Below, piece after piece: positions 1 through 8,485 of a stretch of 28,811 nucleotides of DNA. The DNA comes from DAOVDI01 sp965373045. Its GTDB lineage: Bacteria > Acidobacteriota > Aminicenantia > Aminicenantales > Aminicenantaceae. The DNA lies in the NCBI GenBank assembly GCA_965373045.1, contig CBDVEQ010000009.1:1-28811 (forward strand), given 5' to 3'. Each line of letters begins with the position of its first letter. Within the stretch, counting starts at the first letter, position 1. A program made the translations under genes and the position numbers. The notes under the pieces were generated by a model. That model did no database searches, was not told the DNA's origin, and worked only from the letters and a program-made list of their open reading frames with translations.

Positions 1-205
1 ATTCCTCACTGACCTGGATAATTTCCCAACTATCAGCTTCGATCCTCAGAGGCTGGAGAGACATTGTTGCCATCGTCTGAGCATCATTCAGGGAGATGGC
101 ATGAAAATATCTCTTTAATAAATTCTTTTCAGGATGTGACGAACACCCCTGAACGGCCAGTATTAAAAGAACAACTCCGATAATGGAAAAAATTTTTCTC
201 CTCAT
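1..205 (-). CDS. Putative lipoprotein, 3' part outside the window
   Basis: The reverse strand reads from an ATG at 205 to the window edge without a stop (68 codons seen). A strong ribosome binding site (GGAGG) lies 5 bases upstream. The start MRRKIFSIIGVVLLILAVQGC is a classic type II signal peptide: charged residues, a hydrophobic stretch, then V-Q-G-C as lipobox with Cys21 as the likely lipidated residue. The visible mature part (SSHPEKNLLKRYFHAISLND...) resembles the small NTF2-like or periplasmic lipoproteins in which a helix 'K..L..Y...I..ND' follows the anchor, but I cannot name a family. It is divergent from the histidine kinase gene at 438 and need not be related to it. Confidence 0.75.
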   Translation of the reverse strand, partial: MRRKIFSIIGVVLLILAVQGCSSHPEKNLLKRYFHAISLNDAQTMATMSLQPLRIEADSWEIIQVSEE

Positions 206-244
206 TTTTCCTCCTTTGTTAAATCCATTGATTCTGTTTTTTAA

Positions 245-274
245 ATTTTACTTTTTTTTCAATACAAAATGCAA
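245..274 (-). promoter_or_regulatory. Candidate sigma-70 promoter of the lipoprotein gene
   Basis: On the reverse strand TTGCAT (269-274) and TAAAAT (245-250) are separated by 18 bases. The start point would be near 238, leaving a leader of about 33 bases to the ATG at 205. The region is very A/T-rich, so a chance match is possible. Confidence 0.4.
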
Positions 275-366
275 GATATAAAAGAAAAATTTCACAGAAT
301 AAATTCATCCGGAAGAGCTGGCGATAAAAGAGGTCAAACGATAATGCCGCTCCTCTACTTAATTCC

Positions 367-396
367 TTGTTAATGAATCCGATAATAGGATATAAT
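367..396 (+). promoter_or_regulatory. Candidate sigma-70 promoter of the kinase-regulator operon
   Basis: TTGTTA (367-372) and a perfect TATAAT (391-396) are 18 bases apart. The predicted start near 403 lies 35 bases before the kinase ATG at 438. No good Shine-Dalgarno sequence precedes that ATG. Nothing else was recognised in the 206-437 gap. Confidence 0.5.
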
Positions 397-437
397 TTTT
401 GAATAGGTTAGTTTATTCCGATATAAGTTCTTAAGCT

Positions 438-2423
438 ATGTTATTTTCTCGTTTTTCTCTAAGAAAAAAAATCATACTTGTCTTCTTGATCATTATTATC
501 TTTGGTGGACTGATATCCCTTTACTTCGGTTCCAGGCTCGTGAAAAGCACCTTGATTTCACAAGCCCAGGCTAAAGTAAGACATGACCTTGACGCTGCAA
601 GAATGGTCTTTGATTCCAAGCTAAAAGAGATAAAAGACATTGTCAGTCTTACAGCAGGACGCAATCGTCTGCAGGAAAATATACAAAATAAAAAATACAA
701 CATTCTTCTTGAAAACCTCAGCAGTCTGCGGGAAGAAACCGGACTCGATATCCTGACTTTAACAGACAATACCGGTAAAGTGATTGTCAGAACACGGAAC
801 CCTGGTATTATCGGAGATGACCAGTCCGGAGATGAAATAATAAAACGGGCCCTTAAAAGAGGCGTCCTAGCCCATCCTCAGATCATCTCCCGAAAAGAAC
901 TTATAAAAGAAGGGGAAGATCTGGCCGATCAGGCTTACATGGTTTTTATCCCCACGCCAAAAGCCGCTGAACGGCCGGAGGATCGCGAAACCAGCGGAAT
1001 TATGCTTAAATCCGCTGCCTCGATTGTTGACGGATCCGGCACCCTGCTGGGAGTCCTCTACGGCGGCATTCTTCTGAATAGAAATTATGAGATCGTGGAT
1101 CTTGTCAAGGAACTTGTTTACAAAGAGGAAAAATACAAAGGCAGAGAGATCGGGACAGCAACCATTTTTCAGAAGGACCTTCGAATCTCCACCAACGTAA
1201 AAAAAGAGAACGGGGAAAGGGCCATCGGCACACGTGTTTCCAATGAAGTCAACTCCGCTGTCCTCAAAGAGGGAAAGTCCTGGATAGACAGAGCTTTTGT
1301 CGTCAATGACTGGTATATAACTGCTTATGAGCCTATCAGAAATGTCGACCAAAAGATTATCGGGATCCTTTATGTTGGAATAATGGAAAAACCTTACCTG
1401 GACCATGTCAAACGAGTGATGCTAATATTCAGCCTGTTGGCTTCTCTCTGCGTCATCATGCTTTTGGTAATGCTCAATATTTCTACGTCCAGTATCATCA
1501 AGCCGTTAACACAGATGGTCGAAGCGACTCAAAAAATAGCGGGAGGAGATCTTTCTCACATGGTCGAAGTGAAATCTCAAGATGAGTTTGGGTACCTGGC
1601 GGCTTCATTCAATCAGATGACCGCAAATCTAAGGGCAGCCAACAAAGAACTGGTTAACTGGGGAAAAATCCTTGAAAAAAAAGTCGAGGAACGCACAAAA
1701 GAATTACTGATGATGCAGGAACACCTTGTTCAATCTGAAAAACTGGCTTCCCTGGGAAAACTGGCCGCAGGTGTTGCCCATGAAATAAACAATCCCCTGG
1801 GCGGCATCCTAATCTACAGCCATCTTTTACTTGAGGGGACAGACGCAGACAGCCCCTATTATGACAATTTGAAAAAAATCGTCAAAGAAACAACCAGATG
1901 CAAGGATATTGTTAAAGGGCTTCTCGAATTTGCCAGGCCAAAAGAACCCGAGATGACGAAAATCGCAATTAACGAAGCCTTGGAAGCTTCCCTCTCTATA
2001 ATAGAAGGCCAATCCCTCTTCCAGAATATCGCTATAAAAAAGAATTATGCTGAAGACCTGGATAAGATCATTGCAGATGGCGCCCAACTGCAGCAGGTGT
2101 TTATCAACATTATCATGAATGCCGCTGAGGCCATGAATGGAAACGGCACCCTGAGCATCAGAACTTCGCTCAATAAGAATAAAAAATTCATCAACATCCT
2201 GTTTAAGGACACAGGATGCGGTATAAAAGAAAAAGATCTTAAAAGGCTTTTCGAACCATTTTTCACCACCAAAGAAGTCGGCCAGGGAACCGGGCTGGGC
2301 CTGGCTATCAGTTACAGCATCATTCAAAAACATCAAGGAACCATCGAGGTGTCAAGCAAGATTGATAAGGGAACGGAATTTATTGTAAAGTTGCCTCTAA
2401 TAAGAGAGAACAAAGATGACTGA
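438..2423 (+). CDS. Membrane-bound sensor histidine kinase (Cache-HAMP-HisKA-HATPase)
   Basis: This 661-residue kinase has a transmembrane segment at about 11-30, a large extracytoplasmic region (about 31-320) with the look of a Cache-type ligand sensor, and a second transmembrane segment at about 327-347. A HAMP linker (about 348-400), a coiled-coil stretch and the HisKA dimerisation domain follow. The phosphoacceptor is His448 in GVAHEINNPLGG. The C-terminal ATPase shows an N-box (INIIMNAAEAM), DTGCGI and GTGLGLAIS. The gene overlaps the following sigma-54 regulator by 8 bp, so they are almost certainly a cognate pair, like the NtrB/NtrC or ZraS/ZraR types. The ligand cannot be read from the sequence. 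The hydrogenase operon just downstream has a sigma-54 promoter, so this pair may control hydrogenase expression (inference). Confidence 0.93.
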   Translation: MLFSRFSLRKKIILVFLIIIIFGGLISLYFGSRLVKSTLISQAQAKVRHDLDAARMVFDSKLKEIKDIVSLTAGRNRLQENIQNKKYNILLENLSSLREETGLDILTLTDNTGKVIVRTRNPGIIGDDQSGDEIIKRALKRGVLAHPQIISRKELIKEGEDLADQAYMVFIPTPKAAERPEDRETSGIMLKSAASIVDGSGTLLGVLYGGILLNRNYEIVDLVKELVYKEEKYKGREIGTATIFQKDLRISTNVKKENGERAIGTRVSNEVNSAVLKEGKSWIDRAFVVNDWYITAYEPIRNVDQKIIGILYVGIMEKPYLDHVKRVMLIFSLLASLCVIMLLVMLNISTSSIIKPLTQMVEATQKIAGGDLSHMVEVKSQDEFGYLAASFNQMTANLRAANKELVNWGKILEKKVEERTKELLMMQEHLVQSEKLASLGKLAAGVAHEINNPLGGILIYSHLLLEGTDADSPYYDNLKKIVKETTRCKDIVKGLLEFARPKEPEMTKIAINEALEASLSIIEGQSLFQNIAIKKNYAEDLDKIIADGAQLQQVFINIIMNAAEAMNGNGTLSIRTSLNKNKKFINILFKDTGCGIKEKDLKRLFEPFFTTKEVGQGTGLGLAISYSIIQKHQGTIEVSSKIDKGTEFIVKLPLIRENKDD

Positions 2424-3771
2424 AACCGCCAATATTCTGGTCATAGATGACGAAGAAGCCATCCTGGACTCATGCAGCCAGGTGCTAAAAAAAGAGGGTT
2501 ACAAAGTCAGGGGCGTCCGGGACGGTATTGAGGGTCTAAAAACTTTCAATGAGGAAACTTTCCAAGTCGTTCTTCTGGACCTAAGAATGCCCGGCCCCAG
2601 CGGGATGGACATCCTCACTAAAATCAAAGAAGAAAATCCGGAAATACAAGTGATCATCATCACTGGATTTGCCACCATCGAATCAGCTGTAGATGCCATC
2701 AAGAGGGGCGCATTTGATTATCTGGCCAAACCTTTCAGTCCTGGAGAGCTGCGTGTTATTGTCCACAAGGCACTGGAAAGCCGTAAGATCTATTTTGAAA
2801 ACATCTCCCTCCGCAAAGAGCTGAAGGATAGGATCCAATTCGATATGATCGTTGGTAAAAGCCCGGCTATGAATGCGGTCTTTGATATTGTGAGGCGTGT
2901 AAGCCCGACTGACAGCACTGTTCTGATCACAGGTGAAAGCGGGACAGGAAAAGAACTGCTTGCAAGAGATATCCACAAACACAGCCTGCGGAAGGAATCG
3001 CCTTTTGTCGTAGTCGACTGTGGCGCGCTGGTTGAAACACTGTTTGAAAGCGAACTTTTTGGTCATGTCAAAGGGTCGTTCACTGGCGCGATCGAGACAA
3101 AACACGGACGATTTGAAGTTGCGAACGGGGGAACGATATTTCTTGATGAGATCAGCAATATCAGCCTGAATATCCAGGCCAAGCTCCTTCGTGTCATACA
3201 GGAACGGGAAGTCACGCGTATCGGCAGCGCCAAACCCATCAAGGTCGACATCCGCATCATTGCTGCAACCAATGAAAACCTCGCCGAATGCGTCAGGCAT
3301 GGACAATTCAGAGACGATCTGTTCTATCGTTTGAGTGTTGTTCCTATTCACCTCCCTCCACTGAGAGAAAGAAAACAGGATATTCCCCGGCTCGTCGATC
3401 ATTTCCTGAAGAAGTACAATATAAACACAAAAAAAAGCATAAGGAAAATTTCTTCAACAGTAAGAAAAGCCCTAAGCGAATATAACTGGCCAGGAAACAT
3501 CCGAGAGCTGGAAAATACTATCGAGAGAGCGGTTGTTCTTTCAGCAAATGATGAGATCCGGCTGGAAGATCTCATCTATCACGGGATCAGTTCCAGCTTT
3601 TCCTTGTTGACTCCTGTCGGCGGGAAGTATAAAACAATGGAACAGATTGAAAAGGAATACATCGCCACAGTTCTCCACGCTCACCAGGGGAACAGAAGTC
3701 ATACGGCTAAAGCTCTTGGTATCGACCGAAAAACACTCCTGTCAAAAATTAAAAAATACAATCTTCCCTAA
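2416..3771 (+). CDS. NtrC-family sigma-54-dependent response regulator
   Basis: This 451-residue activator has the standard three-part layout. The receiver domain (about 5-118) carries Asp55 as phosphoacceptor in LLDLRMPG. The AAA+ domain (about 143-370) has Walker A GESGTGKE at 173-180, a sigma-54 contact loop GSFTGA at 220-225 (Ala to Ser in the usual GAFTGA) and Walker B GTIFLDE. A Fis-type helix-turn-helix lies at about 410-450 (GNRSHTAKALGIDRKTLLSKI). It overlaps the kinase gene by 8 bp, which implies translational coupling. The nearest downstream target is the sigma-54-like promoter at 3934-3949, 160 bp after its stop codon. Its binding sites were not identified; the gap contains only a weak inverted repeat TATTCAAT/ATTGAATA (3879-3886, 3916-3923), which is closer to the promoter than usual for an enhancer. 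Confidence 0.96.
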   Translation: MTETANILVIDDEEAILDSCSQVLKKEGYKVRGVRDGIEGLKTFNEETFQVVLLDLRMPGPSGMDILTKIKEENPEIQVIIITGFATIESAVDAIKRGAFDYLAKPFSPGELRVIVHKALESRKIYFENISLRKELKDRIQFDMIVGKSPAMNAVFDIVRRVSPTDSTVLITGESGTGKELLARDIHKHSLRKESPFVVVDCGALVETLFESELFGHVKGSFTGAIETKHGRFEVANGGTIFLDEISNISLNIQAKLLRVIQEREVTRIGSAKPIKVDIRIIAATNENLAECVRHGQFRDDLFYRLSVVPIHLPPLRERKQDIPRLVDHFLKKYNINTKKSIRKISSTVRKALSEYNWPGNIRELENTIERAVVLSANDEIRLEDLIYHGISSSFSLLTPVGGKYKTMEQIEKEYIATVLHAHQGNRSHTAKALGIDRKTLLSKIKKYNLP

Positions 3772-3933
3772 TGCAGATCAGATGGGTCAAAATAGGACAG
3801 TAGGTGGGGAATAATTCTTCGCTTTTTTAACCCCTTTTTTGGTCTTAAAATACATAGACTTTTTCCTCCCTTTTAACTTATTCAATATCAATACTTTAGA
3901 GCTCCAATAAAAATAATTGAATATATATATATT

Positions 3934-3949
3934 CGGCATAGATTTTGCA
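3934..3949 (+). promoter_or_regulatory. Sigma-54 promoter of the hydrogenase operon
   Basis: The sequence CGGCATAGATTTTGCA has GG at 3935-3936 and GC at 3947-3948 with exactly 10 bases between them, the invariant spacing of -24/-12 promoters, and agrees with the flanking consensus (GGCA...TTTTGCA). Transcription would start near 3960, 45 bases before hydB. The gene just upstream encodes a sigma-54 activator. The rest of the 3772-4004 gap holds a weak G4/C4 hairpin followed by T6 (about 3807-3840) that might terminate the regulator transcript. Confidence 0.75.
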
Positions 3950-4004
3950 GTAGTTTATAAGGTTCATGAAAGATTGAACGAACGCCATTCAAAAAGGAAT
4001 TAAA

Positions 4005-5066
4005 ATGAGGATCTTCAAATTAAAAAAAGAATATCTTTTTCCATTTCTTGAGTCCATTTCAGAAGGCGCAGATCTTTGGGCTCCTACGAAAAAGCCGGAA
4101 GGGAAACACATCTTTCAGATCATCAAAGATTTTTCTCAGATCGATCTGGACTACACACGCACAATTCTTCCTCCCAGAAAAATATTTCTTCCTCCGTCTT
4201 TCAACATGTTCAAAGCCACGGAGAAAAAATATGAAGCTGATTTTTCACACGTTACGGAAAAGATCATATTCGGGCTGCATCCCTGCGACATACATGCCAT
4301 TCTCATCATGGACCAGTTTTATAAACATCATTATAATGACCCCTATTATATCGAAGCCCGAAACAACACTTTAATTCTTGGGCATTCCTGCTGGCCTGAT
4401 GAACACTGTTTATGCAAATCAGCAGGCACTGATATTATCGAAGGAGGATACGACCTGTTTTTCAGCGAGCTGGAAAAAGAATATCTTGTCTGGATCGGCT
4501 CCAGCAAAGGAGATGATCTTATCAGAAAAAAACCGGACTTTTTTGATGAAGACATAACTGACAAGGACATTCAGAAGTACATTGAATGGAGAGAAGAAAA
4601 AGATAAAGCTTTTTCGGTCTCCATCGATTTTAAAAACATGCCCGACCTGATGGAGCTAAAGTATCAAGATGCACTATGGGAAAAGTTGGGTCAGGCATGT
4701 CTGGCTTGCGGGTCCTGTTCCAATGTCTGTCCCACTTGCAACTGTTACAATATCAATGACAAACCTTTCCTCACGGAAAACGCATCTCACATTTCCCGCT
4801 GTTGGGATGCCTGCACACTGGAAAGTTATTCAGAAGTCGCCGGAGGCGAGAATTTCCGAGAAGCTCGATCACTTAGATTAAAACTTTATTATACACACAA
4901 ATTACAAGCCTACATCTCCAAGTATGGAAAGCCGGCATGCGTCGGCTGCGGAAGATGCATTGCAACCTGCCCTGTGGATATTAATATCAAAACTGTGGCT
5001 CAAAGCCTGGATAATGAAACGGTTGATGCTTTTTGGGACAGGTTCGCTAAAGAGGTGACAAAATGA
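4005..5066 (+). CDS. hydB: NAD(P)-linked [NiFe] hydrogenase, iron-sulfur beta subunit
   Basis: This 353-residue protein matches the beta subunit of group 3b hydrogenases/sulfhydrogenases. It is expected to pass electrons between the small subunit and the flavoprotein HydG. Two ferredoxin-like [4Fe-4S] motifs are visible: C232-x2-C235-x2-C238-x3-C242, continuing into C245 and C247, and C312-x2-C315-x2-C318-x3-C322-P. The N-terminal half has the family motif HPCDIHA around Cys94 and a Cys-rich CWPDEHCLC stretch near 130. The ATG follows AAGGA at a good distance. The gene is first in a tightly packed operon and overlaps hydG by 4 bp (ATGA). Cytoplasmic; no signal peptide. Confidence 0.92.
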   Translation: MRIFKLKKEYLFPFLESISEGADLWAPTKKPEGKHIFQIIKDFSQIDLDYTRTILPPRKIFLPPSFNMFKATEKKYEADFSHVTEKIIFGLHPCDIHAILIMDQFYKHHYNDPYYIEARNNTLILGHSCWPDEHCLCKSAGTDIIEGGYDLFFSELEKEYLVWIGSSKGDDLIRKKPDFFDEDITDKDIQKYIEWREEKDKAFSVSIDFKNMPDLMELKYQDALWEKLGQACLACGSCSNVCPTCNCYNINDKPFLTENASHISRCWDACTLESYSEVAGGENFREARSLRLKLYYTHKLQAYISKYGKPACVGCGRCIATCPVDINIKTVAQSLDNETVDAFWDRFAKEVTK

Positions 5067-5923
5067 ACGGAGAAACCAAAAAAATCATTCAGGAAAACCC
5101 ATTCATGCCTGAGCCTGCAAGAATAGTCCGGACCTATCATTTGACCGATGACGTAAAATTTTTTCAGGTTCGAATCGCAGACATGGAAAAAGCCCTGTCT
5201 TTTAAATACGATACAGGCCAATTTGCCATGATCTCAGTACTCGGAGCAGGGGAAGCTCCCTTTTCCATCTCTTCAACCCCCTCACGTCCAGGGCTTCTCG
5301 AGTTTTGTATCCGGAAGACCGGGATCGTGACCGATTCCCTCTTTCGCCTGAAAGAAAACAGATTGATCGGATTAAGGGGCCCATATGGCACAGGATTTCC
5401 AATAGAGAAAATGAAGGGCAAGGATATCATCATTATCATGGGTGGTTTAGGGGCAGCTCCGCTGCGGTCAGTACTGCTGTACTGCCTGGACAACAGGGAT
5501 CTCTTCAACCGTGTTATCCTGCTTCATGGCGCCAAACGCCCTTCAGAAATGATATTCAGGGAAGAATTTTTTGCTCTGAAGGAAAGAGACGATCTCGAGT
5601 GCTATATGAGTGTAGATGAAGACGATACAGGACAGTGGCCTGAAAATGTTGGAGTTGTTACCACTCTTTTCCCAAAAGTGAAAGCTCTTGATGCCGAAAA
5701 CACGGTAGCTCTTGTTTGCGGACCTCCTATCATGTACAAATTTGTCATCAACGAACTGATCAAACTGGACATTCCCAAGGATCAGATCCTGATGACACTG
5801 GAAAGACGGATGAAATGCGGTGTAGGAAAATGCGGACACTGTGCTATCGACTACATATACACTTGTCTTGACGGTCCTGTATTCACATACTGGGATGTTT
5901 TACACATGAGGGAGCTCATCTAA
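5063..5923 (+). CDS. hydG: NAD(P)-linked hydrogenase, flavoprotein gamma subunit
   Basis: This 286-residue protein belongs to the ferredoxin-NADP reductase-like family of HydG/PyrK/SudB proteins. An N-terminal FAD-binding barrel (about 15-105) includes the RGPYGTGFP region. A nucleotide-binding domain follows with IIIIMGGLGAAPLRS. The C-terminus binds a [2Fe-2S] cluster through Cys252, Cys257, Cys260 and Cys268 (KCGVGKCGHC...C). In group 3b enzymes it exchanges electrons with NADP(H) or NAD(H). It overlaps hydB by 4 bp and is followed after 10 bp by hydD. The cofactor preference cannot be settled by eye. Confidence 0.92.
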   Translation: MNGETKKIIQENPFMPEPARIVRTYHLTDDVKFFQVRIADMEKALSFKYDTGQFAMISVLGAGEAPFSISSTPSRPGLLEFCIRKTGIVTDSLFRLKENRLIGLRGPYGTGFPIEKMKGKDIIIIMGGLGAAPLRSVLLYCLDNRDLFNRVILLHGAKRPSEMIFREEFFALKERDDLECYMSVDEDDTGQWPENVGVVTTLFPKVKALDAENTVALVCGPPIMYKFVINELIKLDIPKDQILMTLERRMKCGVGKCGHCAIDYIYTCLDGPVFTYWDVLHMRELI

Positions 5924-5933
5924 GGGGAATACC

Positions 5934-6716
5934 ATGAAAAACGATAAACTGAAAATTGGAATTTATGAATTGACGGGCTGTGCAGGTGATTGCTTGCTTA
6001 TCGCGGACTGCGAAATGGAACTGATCGATATTTTTAATGCGGTCGATATTCAATCCTTTGCCATGGTCATGAGCAACAACACCGATGGAGAACTGGATAT
6101 AGCCCTTGTCGAAGGATCTGTCACAACAGAAAAAGAAATCGAAGAATTAAAAGATATACGAAAACGCGCAAAAACAGTTGTAGCTTTTGGAACATGTGCC
6201 GTTTTGGGTGGTGTCCAGGCTCGTTTCATCGACCCCAAAGAGTGGGAAAAGAACTTCAAAAAAGTCTATGGCGACACGGAATTCACCCATACAAAACCTG
6301 TCCAGTCCAAACCCATAGATGCCTTCATCGATGTAGATTTTTATCTGCCGGGTTGTCCTGTCAGCAAAGAGCAGTTTCTCAATTTCTTCACCCGTATGCT
6401 GAAGGGCAATCCACCCGAACATTATCCCAATCCGGTGTGCGTCACATGCAAATACAACGAAAATGACTGCCTTCTTAAAAAAGGAGAATTATGTCTTGGA
6501 CCATTAACGGCTGACGGCTGTGGTTCCATCTGCCCCAATCACAACATTCCGTGCAATGGATGTTGGGGACCGGTGGAAGGTGCAAATGTGACGTCAGAAT
6601 TCTATCTTTTAAAGGAAAAAGGGTTCTCTGTGGATGAGATCAAGAAAAAAATGGCCAATTTCTCCGGCACAAAGATAACAGATTATTTTCAGCAGCTTGA
6701 TAAGGAGCCAAAATGA
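5934..6716 (+). CDS. hydD: NAD(P)-linked [NiFe] hydrogenase small (delta) subunit
   Basis: This 260-residue protein aligns over its length with HydD of archaeal sulfhydrogenase: N-terminal KIGIYELTGC, then LVEGSVTTEKEIEEL, VVAFGTCAVLGGVQ, LPGCP and the Cys-rich C-terminal region CVTCKYNENDC...GELCLGPLTADGCGSICP...CNGCWGPVEG. It should hold three [4Fe-4S] clusters that carry electrons away from the nickel site. Likely proximal-cluster ligands are Cys16, Cys88 and Cys141. The fourth ligand is odd: the usual C-x-G-C is C16-A-G-D19, with another Cys at position 20. An Asp ligand at this place is known in F420-reducing hydrogenase FrhG. The start has AGGGG upstream, and the gene overlaps hydA by 4 bp. 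Confidence 0.92.
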   Translation: MKNDKLKIGIYELTGCAGDCLLIADCEMELIDIFNAVDIQSFAMVMSNNTDGELDIALVEGSVTTEKEIEELKDIRKRAKTVVAFGTCAVLGGVQARFIDPKEWEKNFKKVYGDTEFTHTKPVQSKPIDAFIDVDFYLPGCPVSKEQFLNFFTRMLKGNPPEHYPNPVCVTCKYNENDCLLKKGELCLGPLTADGCGSICPNHNIPCNGCWGPVEGANVTSEFYLLKEKGFSVDEIKKKMANFSGTKITDYFQQLDKEPK

Positions 6717-8467
6717 AAACCATAAGTATAGAACATTTGACCCGAGTGGAAGGAAACGGGGGTATTTCAGCCACGATCGACGGGAAAGTCGTCACAGATG
6801 TCAAATTCAATATCTTTGAAGGCCCGCGCCTGATCGAAAGATTAACTGTAGGAAGAACACCGGAAGAGGATGTCAGTATTTCCCCGAGAATCTGCGCTAT
6901 CTGCACCCTTTCTCATAAAAATGCTGTACTTCGCGCCATAGAAAATGCCTTATCAGTTAAGGTTTCTCCCAAAGTCTATTATTCTCGGGAAATGATGCAT
7001 ATGGGTGAGATGATCGAGAGCCACTCTCTGCACACTTTTATCCTGGCTCTTCCGGATTATCTTGGATATCCCAACGCCATTGCTATGGCCGCAGATTATG
7101 GATTTGAAGTCAAAATCGGCCTGGAAATGAAAAATTTCGGAAATCACATCATGAAGACTTACAGCGGCCGATTCATCCATGGCGAAAATCCGATCATCGG
7201 AGGATTTGGAAAATTCCCCTCCAGAGAGGAGTTGATCTGGATCAAGAACCGGGCACAACAATTTATGCCATTTGTCTTCAAGGCGGTCAAGCTGTTCTGT
7301 GAACTCGATTATCCCACTATTCCAGAGAGCGATACTCTTTATGCCTGCTGTGAACCCGGTAATAACAAGTACGGATTCTGGGGAGAGGAGATCATCCTGT
7401 CCACTGGGGAAAAATTTAAAAGGGATGATTATAAATCGTTTACCAATGAATTCATTGTATCTCATTCTTATGCCAAACGCAGTCGATACAACGGGAAACC
7501 CTTTTCTGTCGGAGCACTGGCCCGTGTGAACGTACTGGGCGAAAGACTTGAGGGCAATACCGGCAAAATGTATAAAAAATATTTCAATGCGCATTGGAAA
7601 AAGAATCCGTTTTACCACAATGCAGCCCAGGCTCTTGAGATTATGTACTGTTTTGAGCATATTCCTCAGCTTGCGGATATCCTCCTCGGATATGAAGAAA
7701 ATCCTCCGGTCGTCAGTTATACAACCAAGGATGGCGCAGGAACCGGATTGGTCGAGGCGCCCCGCGGTTTGTTGGTCCATCATCACGAAATAGCGGACGG
7801 GCTGGTAAAATATGTTGATATCATTACTCCAACCGCCATGAATTGTGAAGACATCGAACGATACTGTCATATCGCAGCCCAGGAGCTTTTGGACAACGGC
7901 AAAGAAGACGAAATAAGGGCAAGAATGGACTTGATTGTCCGTGCATTCGATCCATGCATAAGCTGTTCAGCCCATGCAGCACAGGTTGAACAGGCCACAC
8001 AGGAAGCTTGGAAAGACCGCCTGACAGAGATCACAACTCAGACTGCGCCTGTCTTTATTGGCGTTGGAAATGATGAACGCTCTGATGACAGGATCGGACT
8101 TAAACTGGCCTCAGAATTAAAGAAATCAGGGGTGGCAAATGTCTTTCTTGAATCCGACATTCAAGCAGACGCAGCCCTCCAGGAAAGGGAACAGGACAGT
8201 CCGATAATTTTTATTGATGCGGTGAATTTCGGTGAGCGCGCGGGCAAGATCACTATGATCCCAGTCGAATATATCCTTAACGATGCAGCCCTCAGCCATA
8301 AATTCATCCCATTCCTGTCCGGGCAGATCAACAATGAACAAATAAAAAATTCTTATGTTTTAGGAATCCAGCCTCAGTCCACCGACTTTGGTCAAAATAT
8401 TTCTCCCCAGGTCTTGGACGCCATGGATAAGATCATCGATCATTTAAAAAGCCGCAACCATAAATAA
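6713..8467 (+). CDS. hydA: [NiFe] hydrogenase large subunit fused to its maturation endopeptidase
   Basis: Residues 1-421 are a complete catalytic large subunit of group 3b type. The L1 motif is R59-I-C61-A-I-C64-x3-H68 and the L2 motif is D413-P-C415-I-S-C418-S-A-H421, giving the four nickel-iron cysteines. Normal precursors end 5-30 residues after this last His and lose that tail by specific cleavage. Here a ~25-residue linker leads without a stop into a domain (about 446-580) that matches HycI/HyaD-type proteases: I-G-V-G-N at 449-453, the acidic pair D458-D459, IIFIDA with D502, SHK with H529, and VLGIQPQS near the end. D459, D502 and H529 correspond to the nickel-binding D16, D62 and H90 of E. 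coli HycI with nearly the same spacing. The 584-residue length compares with about 430 for the family. The protein is expected to self-process after H421 (inference). It overlaps hydD by 4 bp. Confidence 0.93.
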   Translation: MKTISIEHLTRVEGNGGISATIDGKVVTDVKFNIFEGPRLIERLTVGRTPEEDVSISPRICAICTLSHKNAVLRAIENALSVKVSPKVYYSREMMHMGEMIESHSLHTFILALPDYLGYPNAIAMAADYGFEVKIGLEMKNFGNHIMKTYSGRFIHGENPIIGGFGKFPSREELIWIKNRAQQFMPFVFKAVKLFCELDYPTIPESDTLYACCEPGNNKYGFWGEEIILSTGEKFKRDDYKSFTNEFIVSHSYAKRSRYNGKPFSVGALARVNVLGERLEGNTGKMYKKYFNAHWKKNPFYHNAAQALEIMYCFEHIPQLADILLGYEENPPVVSYTTKDGAGTGLVEAPRGLLVHHHEIADGLVKYVDIITPTAMNCEDIERYCHIAAQELLDNGKEDEIRARMDLIVRAFDPCISCSAHAAQVEQATQEAWKDRLTEITTQTAPVFIGVGNDERSDDRIGLKLASELKKSGVANVFLESDIQADAALQEREQDSPIIFIDAVNFGERAGKITMIPVEYILNDAALSHKFIPFLSGQINNEQIKNSYVLGIQPQSTDFGQNISPQVLDAMDKIIDHLKSRNHK

Positions 8468-8485
8468 GTATCTAGGAAAAACAGA

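Noticed and set aside
867..1406. 179-codon open frame on the reverse strand inside the kinase gene
   Set aside because: It is a shadow of a clearly conserved kinase; the product has no recognisable motif and no ribosome binding site.
6953..7870. 305-codon open frame on the reverse strand inside the hydrogenase large subunit gene
   Set aside because: Long only because of codon bias opposite a conserved gene; no family resemblance.
7973..8060. The HydA-protease fusion as a sequencing or assembly artefact
   Set aside because: The frame is continuous through a plausible linker and both domains keep their key residues, but only read data can exclude it fully; it is therefore kept as a finding.
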